The position numbers and the translations under genes were made by a program. Below are positions 17,104 through 25,918 of a stretch of 64,000 nucleotides of DNA, in pieces (the stretch's first letter is position 1; each line of letters begins with the position of its first letter). Source of the DNA: Flavobacterium ichthyis (GTDB taxonomy: Bacteria > Bacteroidota > Bacteroidia > Flavobacteriales > Flavobacteriaceae); assembly GCF_009915155.1 (NCBI RefSeq), contig NZ_JAABLM010000011.1:1-64000 (forward strand), written 5' to 3'. The notes under the pieces are model-generated. The model ran no database searches, was not told where the DNA came from, and was given only the letters and a program-made list of their open reading frames with translations.

Positions 17104-17141
17104 CCAAAAAAAATCCTAACAAGATTTTACCTGTTAGGATT
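17104..17141 (-). terminator. Terminator of the J-domain/KTSC gene
   Basis: A 10-bp perfect stem AATCCTAACA/TGTTAGGATT with a 10-base loop is followed on the minus strand by a run of eight T. Confidence 0.85.
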
Positions 17142-17163
17142 ATTGAAAACTGTAAACTAAATA

Positions 17164-17610
17164 TTATTCTTCCGCTGCAACCCCAGATTTTCTATGGATA
17201 AAATTGCCGTAAATATGTCTTCTGGCAAAACGGCTTGGCGATTCTGCATTGACCATTTTAATGTAGGTATTTTTCGGAACGCCAATATATTCGTAAGAAT
17301 TTCCGTCTAAATGTTGAACGATTAAAGTATTTTTTTCATGGTAAAAATCATGAATGTTCGATTTTAAAATCGTTTCGTTGTATTCCTCTTTGTTTCTTTC
17401 CAAAGTTTCATGATTGATACTTACCAAAAAATGGTAGGCTTCAATTACTTTTTTGCTCGTTTCTTCGGCGGCTAATTTTCCTTCGTCATCATTCACAAAT
17501 TTATCCGGATGCGCATCTTTCATCGCATTTCGGTAAATTGTTTTTAACTCCTTCAGGGTTACATTTTTATCAATACCAAGTAATTTTCTGTGCTCTACAA
17601 TTCTTTTCAT
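17164..17610 (-). CDS. J-domain protein with C-terminal KTSC domain
   Basis: A 148-residue protein. The N-terminal J-domain (about residues 8-70) carries the HPD signature in DAHPDKF. The C-terminal KTSC-type domain (about 100-142) has SYEYIGVPKNTYIKMVNAESP. J-domains stimulate Hsp70 ATPase; KTSC domains are short and of unclear function. No Gly/Phe or zinc-finger region is present, so it is not DnaJ itself. A TACTTTTG box lies just upstream and a terminator follows, so it is monocistronic. Confidence 0.8.
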   Translation of the reverse strand: MKRIVEHRKLLGIDKNVTLKELKTIYRNAMKDAHPDKFVNDDEGKLAAEETSKKVIEAYHFLVSINHETLERNKEEYNETILKSNIHDFYHEKNTLIVQHLDGNSYEYIGVPKNTYIKMVNAESPSRFARRHIYGNFIHRKSGVAAEE

Positions 17611-17630
17611 GCCAATTTTTTTTAAGAGCG

Positions 17631-17638
17631 CAAAAGTA
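17631..17638 (-). promoter_or_regulatory. -7 box of the J-domain/KTSC gene
   Basis: TACTTTTG on the minus strand matches TAnnTTTG, about 20 bases before the ATG. Confidence 0.4.
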
Positions 17639-17700
17639 ACAAATTAAAAATGAATATTTTACAAGAAGTAACTTTTTATTTTTTGGCGAAAGCCAAATTA

Positions 17701-18936
17701 TTAATGTTCAATTTCCATCGGGTTTTCTACATCTACAAATTCGTTTTCACTTTTAGAAATTACAACGGTTGCCACAGCGTTTCCTATAAAATTGGTAATG
17801 GCTCTGGCTTCGCTCATAAATTTATCAACGCCAAGCAAAAAAGCCAATCCTTCTACCGGAATTTTATGAATTGCGGTAAGGGTCGAGGCTAATACGATAA
17901 AACCACTTCCGGTAACGCCTGCAGCTCCTTTTGAAGTAATCATAAGCAAACCTATTACGGTTAAAATTTCTGCAAAACTTAAATGTACGTCGTACAATTG
18001 CGCTAAAAATATAACGGACATCGAAAGATAAATCGAGGTACCATCGAGGTTAAAGGAATATCCGGTTGGCACTACTAATCCCACAACTGATTTACTACAA
18101 CCTAATTTTTCGAGCTTGTCCATGAGGTTTGGCAAAGCAGGTTCGGAAGATGAAGTTCCTAAAACAATAAGCAATTCGGCTTTTAAATATTTAATAAGAT
18201 GCCAAATATTTTTTTTGTAATACCTTAAAATTGAACCCAAAATCACAAATATAAAAATAGCCATGGTGATGTAAACCGTAACCATCAATTTTCCTAATGG
18301 TATCAAGGTGTGAAGTCCAAATTTAGCAATTGTGTACGCCATTCCGCCAAAAGCTCCCAATGGCGCAAGATACATTACAAATTTTAGCGCCCTAAAAACA
18401 TATTTTGAGGCAACGTATAATTTACCTACGATTTTTTCTCGTTTAGTATAATAATTTAAAGCAATTCCGGAAATGATGGCCAACACCAAAACCTGCAATG
18501 TAAAATTTTCCAAGAAAAAAGTCCACCAGCTAAATTCGGTTTGGGGATTAGTCGTATATTGAGAAGCATCCTGAATGTCGAGTCCGGTTTTATCAATTTT
18601 TCCGGGTTTGATTATATAAGCTGCAATTACACCAATAGCAAGGGCAAAAGTGGTCACGATTTCAAAATAAACAAGTGATTTAATCCCAATTCTACCTACT
18701 TTTTTCAAATCGCCCATGCCTGCAATTCCTAAAACAATAGTGAGAAAAATAATTGGGGCAATAAAAACTTTAACCAAACTGATAAAAGAATCGCCTACGA
18801 TTTTCATCTTAATTCCTATTTCGGGAAAATAATGACCGAGTAAAACTCCAGTGATAATAGCAATTAAAACCCAAAAGGTAAGATTAGAAACAATTTTAAA
18901 AAGCAAGCCGTTGTTAAGCGATTTTGGAGCATCCAT
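17701..18936 (-). CDS. Dicarboxylate/amino acid:cation symporter (DAACS family)
   Basis: A 411-residue GltP/DctA-type transporter for dicarboxylates or acidic amino acids, driven by Na+ or H+. The serine-rich re-entrant hairpin LIVLGTSSSEPALPNLM lies at about residues 258-274. The transmembrane 7 signature is PTGYSFNLDGTSIYLSMSVIFLAQ, split by the family NxDG motif at about 295. The second hairpin is ITSKGAAGVTGSGFIVLA at about 335. A final helix carries FMSEARAITNFIGNAVA with the substrate-contacting Arg/Asn. About eight membrane helices are visible. Confidence 0.92.
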   Translation of the reverse strand: MDAPKSLNNGLLFKIVSNLTFWVLIAIITGVLLGHYFPEIGIKMKIVGDSFISLVKVFIAPIIFLTIVLGIAGMGDLKKVGRIGIKSLVYFEIVTTFALAIGVIAAYIIKPGKIDKTGLDIQDASQYTTNPQTEFSWWTFFLENFTLQVLVLAIISGIALNYYTKREKIVGKLYVASKYVFRALKFVMYLAPLGAFGGMAYTIAKFGLHTLIPLGKLMVTVYITMAIFIFVILGSILRYYKKNIWHLIKYLKAELLIVLGTSSSEPALPNLMDKLEKLGCSKSVVGLVVPTGYSFNLDGTSIYLSMSVIFLAQLYDVHLSFAEILTVIGLLMITSKGAAGVTGSGFIVLASTLTAIHKIPVEGLAFLLGVDKFMSEARAITNFIGNAVATVVISKSENEFVDVENPMEIEH

Positions 18937-18989
18937 AAAGAGAAATTAAAAATGCACAATTTAATATCTTTATCGGTAAACTTCTTTAG

Positions 18990-19529
18990 TTATCTGCGTT
19001 CTTTTAAAATTTCTCTAGCAACCGCTTTGTAACCAGGACTTTCAGAAGCATAATTTTGCTCGAGAATAGGTTTTAATTCCGTTAAAATCCAAGGTTCTTT
19101 TTTGCTTAACGCAAAAAGTGTTCGGGCTGCATACACTTTCGTGGCCACATTTTCGTCAGATATCATGATGTCAAAGCCAAATTCTGTAATTATTTTTTTG
19201 GCTTCCGCCGAAAGCAATTGGCCTGCATTTTTCGATTGAACTAAAAACATGCAAATTCTCATTGCGGGACGAATTGAACTTTGGTGTTTCAGCGTTTTAA
19301 AATTTTGTAGAAAAAAATCTAAGAACGGTTCTATTAATCCTATTTTTTCTTTAAAAACTAACTCAATAACCCACCACGCTTTGTAATGATTTTTATTTTT
19401 TACGTCAAAAGCCAACAAAAATAACGATTGCAAAAGTTCTGGATTTGTCAAAACTTCGTCACAATACTGGTCACGCATTTGTCGATAAACTTTTGAAGCG
19501 GTTATTTTTTGTAAAAACTCTTGATGCAT
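18990..19529 (-). CDS. HEAT-like helical protein of unknown function
   Basis: A 179-residue soluble protein made of helical pairs resembling HEAT/ARM repeats, for example YKAWWVIELVFKEKIGLIEPFLDFF and ATKVYAARTLFALSKKEPWI, which are quoted as separate helices. I recognise no named family. The ATG at 19529 gives a natural N-terminus (MHQEFLQKI). The upstream in-frame extension would run through a terminator hairpin and is rejected. It is on the same strand as the symporter, 53 bases upstream of it. Confidence 0.65.
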   Translation of the reverse strand: MHQEFLQKITASKVYRQMRDQYCDEVLTNPELLQSLFLLAFDVKNKNHYKAWWVIELVFKEKIGLIEPFLDFFLQNFKTLKHQSSIRPAMRICMFLVQSKNAGQLLSAEAKKIITEFGFDIMISDENVATKVYAARTLFALSKKEPWILTELKPILEQNYASESPGYKAVAREILKERR

Positions 19530-19555
19530 AAACAGCGTTTTCCGATAGACAATTT

Positions 19556-19584
19556 TAAAAAAAAAGCCCGGATTAACCGGACTT
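19556..19584 (-). terminator. Terminator after the gene remnant
   Basis: The minus-strand stem AAGTCCGG/CCGGGCTT (one G-U pair) has a 5-base loop and is followed by nine T residues. It belongs to whatever minus-strand gene ended at 19607, and lies just upstream of the HEAT-like protein start. Confidence 0.75.
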
Positions 19585-19606
19585 TTCATGTTTTATTTTT
19601 CAAAAA

Positions 19607-19729
19607 TTATCTTCTGAAAACCCATTCCACAGTTCCTGTTGAGTAGAAATATCCATCGTTTTGGTTTCCATTAGGATATTGCGTTAAAATAATTGTGATA
19701 GAAAGTTCATTACATTCTTTTATTTTGGG
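19607..19729 (-). pseudogene. 3' remnant of a degraded gene
   Basis: On the minus strand an open frame of 40 codons ends with a TAA at 19607. It encodes a protein-like tail: ECNELSITIILTQYPNGNQ, then NDGYFYSTGTVEWVFRR. It has no start codon and is preceded directly by an in-frame stop. A strong terminator follows 25 bases later, as for an intact gene end. It looks like the C-terminus of a beta-rich, probably secreted protein whose 5' part has been lost. I cannot name the family. The rest of 19730-19863 holds nothing I can support. Confidence 0.5.
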
Positions 19730-19863
19730 TTAATACAGCAATGTTATAAAGACGATTTAGGCGTTGTTTACAGTTTTTTCAGGTGTTGTTATGAGATTAT
19801 AATTTAGTCGTTAATTTAGTGTTAAGCGAGGCGCGAAATGAAAACATCTTTAACTTTTAAAAA

Positions 19864-21900
19864 TTATAAAACGTAGCTAAAACCAATATTTGCGTAATAG
19901 TTGATAGGCAAACCCGGATAAAAGTAGCGTGGGTTATTATTGTTCGTTACTGCATTTGGCAAAATTAAAGACGCGTATTTTGTGTTGAAAACATTATTAA
20001 TTCCAGCGTTCAAATTTATTTTCAGTTTTTGAATCTGGAATTGAAAGCCGGCTTTTGTATTAAACAAATGATAAGCATTTGAAAAATCACTATTAGCGTC
20101 ATTCAAAGGAATTTTATCTACAAAATGATAGTCAGCTAAAACATAAAATCCTGATTTTAACTGGATGGTAAATCCGGCATTTACTTTGTTAGACGGAACA
20201 CCTGTAAGTTGATTTCCGGAAAAATTAGTGTCATTATGCAGAAATTCTTTAAACGAATAATCTCCAACTGAAAAACTGGCAAATGGTAGCAATTCTACTT
20301 CTGGAAATATTTTAAAAAATCCTTGAGTTGAAAATTCAATGCCACGATGAAGTGTTTCACCTGCATTGACGCCAATATATTGATCATCACCAATTCTTTG
20401 TGCAACCAATAAATTTTGGATTTGCATGTGATAACACACAATCTCCGCATATAATTTCTTTTTGAAAAAATAAAATTTTCCGCCTACTTCATAGTTGTAC
20501 CCAGTTTCGGGTTGGATGTTTTGGTTTATGGTTCCATCCGCATTTAAAGTCTCGTCAATACTGGGATGCGAAAATCCACGACTCACCGAAGCATAAATTT
20601 TTGAATGGGAAAAAGGTTGGTAACCAACGGAAATTTGTGGTGCCAAAATACCATCATAATTGAATTTTTGTTTTGAATGTTCTTCGAAATAATGCTGTAA
20701 ATCAAATTGACTGTAGTTGAAATTCAATCCGGTTTGTATGTCGAACTTTGGCGTAAACTGCAATTTTATCGAACCAAAAATATTGGCAAAAGCTCGGTTT
20801 TGATATTGTCCGGAAATTTGAGAGCCTTGCCAACTGCCGTTTCCGTCATTTTGTTGGTACAAATTTTCAAAATTTTTGCCAGAATAATCATCTTTAAAAA
20901 TCTCAAAACCTAAATTCCAATTCACGGCTTCCGAAAAACTTCCGGTTAATTGATTCCTGATTCCGTAGGAAAACGTGAATTGCTGTAAAATATCAAAAGG
21001 TCGCGGTTCGTAATTGTCTTTGTAATTGACAAAAATAGATGTGGCATTTTGTGTGTTTTCCGAAATTTTTATATTGAAATCAAATCCTCCCAAAATCGAT
21101 TTATAATTTTTGTAACCTTTGGCGTTTGCCCAATTTGCCGCAGCACTTTTCGGGTTGTTTTCAAAAGTTTCACGGTCAATCGAACTTGGGATAAAAACCA
21201 ATAAATCAGTAAAATTTCCTAAAAAATTCAAACTGCTTTTTTCGGTTTTAAAAATTTGACCAGAAAGTGTAATTCCTTCACGATTGTAGGCAGAATTCTC
21301 TCGCCAGCCGTCAGTTTTTAATTTGTGATAACTAACATTTAGTGCCGATTTTTTATTGTGAACTGAAGCCGAAATAGTATTTTTTACCAAACCAAACGAG
21401 CCATGAGTGGTGCTGATACTCGCTTGATTTGCAATATTTTTTTCCGGACTAATGATGATGGCACCACCCAAACCAGCTCCGTAAATACTTGACAATGGTC
21501 CACGAATTACTTCAATTTTAGAAATATTTTCAAGGTCAATGTCGTCAATAACCGTTTCGCTGTTTCCTGAAGTTAACGGAATATTTCCGTAAAATGCCCT
21601 GATTTTATTGGTTCCGTAGGAAGTTCTAGCACCAATTCCTCGAATCGAAATACGTGTGGTTGCCAAATTTGAAGTTTGCATTAAAACGCCCGGAATTCGG
21701 TTCATTGCAAGTCGAATATCGGTATGATTATTTGCAGTTAAATCTTTTTTTGATAAAATTCCCACCGAAGCAGCCGTGTTGAGCAAACTGTCATTTGTAC
21801 GGAAAGAAGTAATGGTAATTTCTTTTAATTTTAAACTGTCGGTTTGCGCCATCCCGAAAATTGGGACAAAAACAAACATCCACAAAAGTATTTTTTGCAT
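19864..21900 (-). CDS. TonB-dependent outer membrane receptor
   Basis: A 678-residue receptor. A signal peptide (MQKILLWMFVFVPIFGMAQ) is followed by a TonB box-like segment (LKEITITSF) and a plug domain (about residues 40-150). The plug contains RISIRGIGARTSYGTNKIRA and ISKIEVIRGPLSSIYGAGLGG, the latter split by the family IEVIRGP motif. A 22-strand barrel follows, ending in an aromatic residue pair (SYVL terminus). It would import a siderophore, vitamin B12 or another chelate using the ExbBD-TonB system. The ligand cannot be deduced; no carboxypeptidase-like N-terminal domain or SusD partner is present. Confidence 0.9.
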   Translation of the reverse strand: MQKILLWMFVFVPIFGMAQTDSLKLKEITITSFRTNDSLLNTAASVGILSKKDLTANNHTDIRLAMNRIPGVLMQTSNLATTRISIRGIGARTSYGTNKIRAFYGNIPLTSGNSETVIDDIDLENISKIEVIRGPLSSIYGAGLGGAIIISPEKNIANQASISTTHGSFGLVKNTISASVHNKKSALNVSYHKLKTDGWRENSAYNREGITLSGQIFKTEKSSLNFLGNFTDLLVFIPSSIDRETFENNPKSAAANWANAKGYKNYKSILGGFDFNIKISENTQNATSIFVNYKDNYEPRPFDILQQFTFSYGIRNQLTGSFSEAVNWNLGFEIFKDDYSGKNFENLYQQNDGNGSWQGSQISGQYQNRAFANIFGSIKLQFTPKFDIQTGLNFNYSQFDLQHYFEEHSKQKFNYDGILAPQISVGYQPFSHSKIYASVSRGFSHPSIDETLNADGTINQNIQPETGYNYEVGGKFYFFKKKLYAEIVCYHMQIQNLLVAQRIGDDQYIGVNAGETLHRGIEFSTQGFFKIFPEVELLPFASFSVGDYSFKEFLHNDTNFSGNQLTGVPSNKVNAGFTIQLKSGFYVLADYHFVDKIPLNDANSDFSNAYHLFNTKAGFQFQIQKLKINLNAGINNVFNTKYASLILPNAVTNNNNPRYFYPGLPINYYANIGFSYVL

Positions 21901-21910
21901 TGATTTTATT

Positions 21911-21948
21911 AAGAAAAAAAAACCTCAGAATAAACAAATCCTGAGGTT
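21911..21948 (-). terminator. Terminator of the sorbosone-dehydrogenase-like gene
   Basis: An 8-bp stem AACCTCAG/CTGAGGTT with a 12-base loop is followed on the minus strand by eight T. It separates this gene (stop at 21961) from the TonB receptor start at 21900. Confidence 0.85.
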
Positions 21949-21960
21949 TTGGAAAAATTA

Positions 21961-23229
21961 TTAATTCGCTTTAACCTGCCAAATGGTATTTCCACTGTCG
22001 TCACAAACTAAGAGGCTTCCGTCATTTAAAACGGTAACGCCAACAGGTCGTCCATAAACTTGTGCTTTTTTTTCATTGCCAATAAAACCTGTCAAAAAAT
22101 CTTCTGGTTTGGCTGATGGTTTTCCGTTTTTAAAAGGAATAAAAACTACTTTGTAACCACTTAATTCCGATTTGTTCCAGGAACCGTGTTGGCCTACAAA
22201 AATTCCGTTTCGGTATTTTTCAGGGAAAACCGTTTTGTCATAAAAAGCCATTCCCAAGGAAGCCGTGTGATTTCCAACCGGGACATCGGGTACAATTGCT
22301 TTTGCCACTAAATCTTTGGCTTTGCCTTTCATCCTTGGATCTTCAATTTGTCCAAAATATGAATAAGGCCAACCGTAAAACCCACCTTCTTTCACGCTTG
22401 TTACATAATCCGGAACCAAACCATCGCCTAATTCGTCTCGCTCGTTCACGGCTGTCCAGAGTTCACCGTTTGCGGGATTCCAGTCCATTCCCACAGGATT
22501 TCTCAAGCCGCTGGCATAAATGCGTTCACCAGTTCCATCAGGATTAATTTCTAAAATATTGGCACGCCTTTTTTCAACTTCCATTCCGTGTTCAGCATTA
22601 TTACTTGCAGAACCAACCGAAATATAAATTTTGGAACCGTCTTGATTTGCAATTAAATTTCTGGTCCAGTGGTTATTGTATCCTCCAGCCGGAAGTTCAA
22701 CAATTTTTTCTCCTTCACCCGAAAGTTTCAAGTCGCCTTCTTTGTAAGGAAAACGGTACAATCCATCAGTATTGGCAATATAAAAATAATTGTTCAAAGC
22801 CAGCATCCCGAAGGGTTTGTTGAGTCCGTCTTTAAAAACGGCTCTGGTTTCAAAAGTTCCGTCTTTGTTTTGGTCACGAAAAACGGTAATGCGGTTCGCA
22901 CTCATAAATGTGTTGCTTTCCACCACAAAAAGATCATTATTTGGTGCCAGATAAGTATAACGTGGATTTTTTAAATCTCCGGCAAATTTGGTAACGGTGA
23001 AACCTTGAGGTGCTTTTGGAGTTTCGCCTTCAGGCCAATCTCTCATGCCATTTCTTTTGGTAACCGATTCCGTTTGATAAGGAGGCGGGAGTGTTAAATC
23101 GCCTACAGCAGTTTTTACAGTAACACTACCTTGTTGTTGTGCTTGTTTTTTTTCTTCTTTAGAAATTTGCCCGTTGCATGACATTAGTGTAATTAAACCG
23201 GCAATAACAGGAGTAAGTTTTATTTTCAT
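21961..23229 (-). CDS. PQQ-dependent glucose/sorbosone dehydrogenase-like lipoprotein
   Basis: A 422-residue lipoprotein (lipobox LMSC, Cys18) with a six-bladed beta-propeller of the L-sorbosone/soluble glucose dehydrogenase superfamily. Characteristic segments are NPRYTYLAPNNDLFVVES, GLNKPFGMLALNNYFYIANT, IYASGLRNPVGMDWNPANGELW and VGQHGSWNKSELSGYKVVF. It probably oxidises an aldose or related sugar in the periplasm with PQQ, or may be a non-catalytic propeller. PQQ synthesis genes are not in the window. It is bracketed by its own terminator. Confidence 0.85.
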   Translation of the reverse strand: MKIKLTPVIAGLITLMSCNGQISKEEKKQAQQQGSVTVKTAVGDLTLPPPYQTESVTKRNGMRDWPEGETPKAPQGFTVTKFAGDLKNPRYTYLAPNNDLFVVESNTFMSANRITVFRDQNKDGTFETRAVFKDGLNKPFGMLALNNYFYIANTDGLYRFPYKEGDLKLSGEGEKIVELPAGGYNNHWTRNLIANQDGSKIYISVGSASNNAEHGMEVEKRRANILEINPDGTGERIYASGLRNPVGMDWNPANGELWTAVNERDELGDGLVPDYVTSVKEGGFYGWPYSYFGQIEDPRMKGKAKDLVAKAIVPDVPVGNHTASLGMAFYDKTVFPEKYRNGIFVGQHGSWNKSELSGYKVVFIPFKNGKPSAKPEDFLTGFIGNEKKAQVYGRPVGVTVLNDGSLLVCDDSGNTIWQVKAN

Positions 23230-23364
23230 TGAAATTGATATTGGTGGTAAGTTTTTGTAAGTTGAATTTACTCATTTTAAAAGTCTTACCGCTAATTCTT
23301 GGAAAAGATTAAAAATAATTTAACAAAAGTAAATTTTGAAATAAATCTAAGGAAAATAGTAAAA

Positions 23365-23391
23365 TTGCTGAAATGTATTTCACTATATTTG
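23365..23391 (+). promoter_or_regulatory. Promoter of the hpt-adk operon
   Basis: A TTG -33 element (23365-23367) and TATATTTG -7 box (23384-23391) are 16 bases apart. The transcript would start about 20 bases before the GTG start of hpt. Confidence 0.6.
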
Positions 23392-23416
23392 CATTTTACT
23401 GCTAATTAAAAAAATT

Positions 23417-23947
23417 GTGATACAGCTTCACGACAAACATTTTGTTCCTTTCATAAAAGCAAAGGAAATTGATTCGGCTATAGCCAAAATGGCGCAAGAG
23501 ATAGCGGAAGATATAGACGAGGAAGTCCCCTTATTTGTGGGCGTTTTAAATGGCGCTTTTATGGTAGTTTCGGATTTCATGAAACATTACCCAAAAAATT
23601 GTGAAGTTTCATTTGTAAAAATGGCTTCGTATGAAGGAATGACCTCTACTGATGATGTGAAAGAACTCATCGGAATTAATCAAGATTTATTGGGAAGAAC
23701 CGTAGTGGTGATTGAAGATATTGTAGATACAGGCAATACTTTGGTGGCCTTAAAAAGTATGTTTGAAGCCCAAAATGTAAAGGATTTAAAAATCGCTACG
23801 TTGTTTTTTAAGCCCGAAGCTTATCGTCAAAACATAAAAATTGATTATATTGGGATAGAAATTCCGAACAAATTTATTGTAGGATATGGATTAGACTATG
23901 ATGGTTTAGGACGAAACATCCCAGAAATTTACCAACTAAAAGATTAA
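23417..23947 (+). CDS. hpt: Hypoxanthine phosphoribosyltransferase
   Basis: A 176-residue purine salvage enzyme that makes IMP/GMP from hypoxanthine or guanine and PRPP. The PRPP-binding loop VVVIEDIVDTGNTL is at about residues 95-108. VPLFVGVLNGAFMVVSDFM (about 38-56) forms the flexible/PPi loop region. KFIVGYGLDYDGLGRNIP closes the base pocket. Translation starts at GTG; no ATG in the correct frame is upstream after the promoter. It lies 20 bases before adk, so purine salvage and nucleotide phosphorylation are co-expressed. Confidence 0.93.
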   Translation: MIQLHDKHFVPFIKAKEIDSAIAKMAQEIAEDIDEEVPLFVGVLNGAFMVVSDFMKHYPKNCEVSFVKMASYEGMTSTDDVKELIGINQDLLGRTVVVIEDIVDTGNTLVALKSMFEAQNVKDLKIATLFFKPEAYRQNIKIDYIGIEIPNKFIVGYGLDYDGLGRNIPEIYQLKD

Positions 23948-23967
23948 ACATACAATTTTATACACCA

Positions 23968-24543
23968 ATGATTAACATCGTATTATTTGGAAAACCAGGT
24001 GCAGGAAAAGGAACTCAGGCAGAATTTTTGAAAGAAAAATATAACTTGACACACCTTTCTACCGGAGATATTTTTAGATTTAATATTAAAAATGAAACCG
24101 AATTAGGAAAACTGGCGCAAACTTACATGGACAAAGGCGATTTGGTTCCAGATGAAGTAACTATAAAAATGTTGCAAAGCGAAGTAGAAAAAAATCCAAA
24201 TTCAAAAGGCTTTTTATTTGACGGTTTTCCTCGAACACTTTCTCAAGCAGAAGCATTGGATACTTTTTTAGAATCTAAGAACGAAAAAATTACAGCCACA
24301 GTTGCCTTAGAAGCAGATGATGAAATTTTAGTAAAAAGATTGCTCGAGAGAGGCAAAACTTCAGGAAGAGCTGACGATCAAGATGAAAGTAAAATTAGAA
24401 ACCGTTACCAAGAATACAACGAAAAAACCGCGCCTTTGATGGATTATTACAAAGCGCAAAATAAATTTCACGCCGTGGACGGAATTGGTTCCATTGCCGA
24501 AATTACTGATCGATTAAGTAAAGTAATCGATAGCCTTAACTAA
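23968..24543 (+). CDS. adk: Adenylate kinase
   Basis: A 191-residue enzyme that interconverts ATP + AMP and 2 ADP. The P-loop GKPGAGKGTQ is at residues 8-17. The AMP-binding THLSTGDIFRF is at about 30-40. DGFPRTLSQAEAL is at about 84. The LID is short, with RLLERGKTSGRADD and no zinc cysteines, as in other Bacteroidota forms. It is the second gene of the hpt operon; the next start is 11 bases downstream. Confidence 0.95.
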   Translation: MINIVLFGKPGAGKGTQAEFLKEKYNLTHLSTGDIFRFNIKNETELGKLAQTYMDKGDLVPDEVTIKMLQSEVEKNPNSKGFLFDGFPRTLSQAEALDTFLESKNEKITATVALEADDEILVKRLLERGKTSGRADDQDESKIRNRYQEYNEKTAPLMDYYKAQNKFHAVDGIGSIAEITDRLSKVIDSLN

Positions 24544-24554
24544 ATTTATAAACT

Positions 24555-25829
24555 TTGGAAATAGCCATAATTATATTTCTTATTCTTTTAAACGGCGTTT
24601 TTTCAATGTCGGAAATTGCATTAATTTCTGCTCGAAAAAACCGTTTAGAAACCTCTGCCAAAAAAGGCAACCCAAGTGCGAAAACAGCTTTAGACCTTGC
24701 CAATTCACCAAACAAATTTTTGTCAACCGTACAAATCGGAATTACATTAATAGGAATTTTGACCGGTATTTATTCCGGAGATAAAGTAACGGATGACGTA
24801 AAACTCTTCCTCGATGGATTTGAAGCCTTGCAACCATACTCCGCCAATTTAGCAGTAGGAATTGTCGTTGTAATTCTTACATTTTTTTCCTTAGTTTTAG
24901 GAGAATTGGTACCAAAAAGAATCGGACTTAATTATCCGGAAGCTATTGCGAAAATGGTAGCGGTTCCCATGAAAATTGTTTCAATTATCACAGCTCCATT
25001 CATTTGGTTATTGACCATTTCAACTGAATCATTGCTTAAATTATTCAGAATTCGTCCAACGGCAGATGGAAAAGTTACTGAAGAAGAAATTAAGGCCATT
25101 ATCAAAGAAGGAACCGAAGTTGGGGAAGTTCAGGAAATCGAACAAGACATTGTGGAAAGAGTATTTCACATTGGCGACAGAAAAGTAAATTCACTCATGA
25201 CTCATAGAAAAGCGGTGGTTTACCTTTCGTTAGAAGATAATGTGGAAGAGTTGAAAGCTAAAGTTTTAGATGAAATCCATTCCGTTTATCCGGTTTGTGA
25301 GGATAATCTTGACGAAGTTATTGGCGTGGTTTCATTAAAAGATTTGTTCGCCAATTTCGAGAAAGGCGATTTTAACTTACGCGATATTGCAACAGAACCC
25401 GTTTATTTAATCGAACACACATCCGCATACAAAGCCTTGGAAGTTTTCAAAAAAACCAAAGTACATTATGCAATTGTTACTGATGAATACGGAATTACGC
25501 AAGGGATGATCACCCTTAACGATATTTTAGAAGCCTTAGTAGGAGATGCGTCGGATTTTTATCACGAAGAATTTCAGCTAATTGCTAGAGAAGACGGCAC
25601 ATGGCTCGTGGACGGACATTATTCATTACATGATTTCCTAACGTATTTTGACCTTGACGAACTGATCAATGATTATGAAGTTACAACCGTCAGCGGCTTA
25701 ATAATGACCGAATTATCTTACATACCGAAACAAGGCGAAAAACTTGTATGGAATTTATTTGAATTGGAAGTCATCGACATGGATGGTGTTAAAATCGATA
25801 AAGTACTAGTACGCTCGCTAAAAGAATAA
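24555..25829 (+). CDS. CNNM/DUF21-CBS-CorC family protein (hemolysin family)
   Basis: A 424-residue membrane protein. The N-terminal CNNM/DUF21 domain (about residues 1-190, four helices) has MSEIALISARKNRLE. Two CBS domains (about 205-330) are followed by a CorC_HlyC C-terminal domain (about 345-424) with EDGTWLVDGHYSLHDF. Members are linked to divalent cation (Mg2+/Co2+) transport or resistance; the name hemolysin is historical. Translation appears to start at TTG, because the first ATG would delete most of helix 1. It is part of the hpt-adk operon by spacing. Confidence 0.85.
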   Translation: MEIAIIIFLILLNGVFSMSEIALISARKNRLETSAKKGNPSAKTALDLANSPNKFLSTVQIGITLIGILTGIYSGDKVTDDVKLFLDGFEALQPYSANLAVGIVVVILTFFSLVLGELVPKRIGLNYPEAIAKMVAVPMKIVSIITAPFIWLLTISTESLLKLFRIRPTADGKVTEEEIKAIIKEGTEVGEVQEIEQDIVERVFHIGDRKVNSLMTHRKAVVYLSLEDNVEELKAKVLDEIHSVYPVCEDNLDEVIGVVSLKDLFANFEKGDFNLRDIATEPVYLIEHTSAYKALEVFKKTKVHYAIVTDEYGITQGMITLNDILEALVGDASDFYHEEFQLIAREDGTWLVDGHYSLHDFLTYFDLDELINDYEVTTVSGLIMTELSYIPKQGEKLVWNLFELEVIDMDGVKIDKVLVRSLKE

Positions 25830-25855
25830 TTAACAAAAATAATTGTGTTTAAGGT

Positions 25856-25895
25856 AAGGTTTAAAGTCGCGAATAATTGCTACTTTAAACCTTAA
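25856..25895 (+). promoter_or_regulatory. Perfect 13-bp stem-loop upstream of obgE
   Basis: TAAGGTTTAAAGT pairs exactly with ACTTTAAACCTTA around a 14-base loop. It sits between the CNNM gene stop and the obgE ATG at 25919. No T tract follows, so it is not an ordinary terminator. It could be an attenuator, an mRNA-processing site or an operator. Confidence 0.45.
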
Positions 25896-25918
25896 ACTTT
25901 AATCCAAATTAAAGAATC

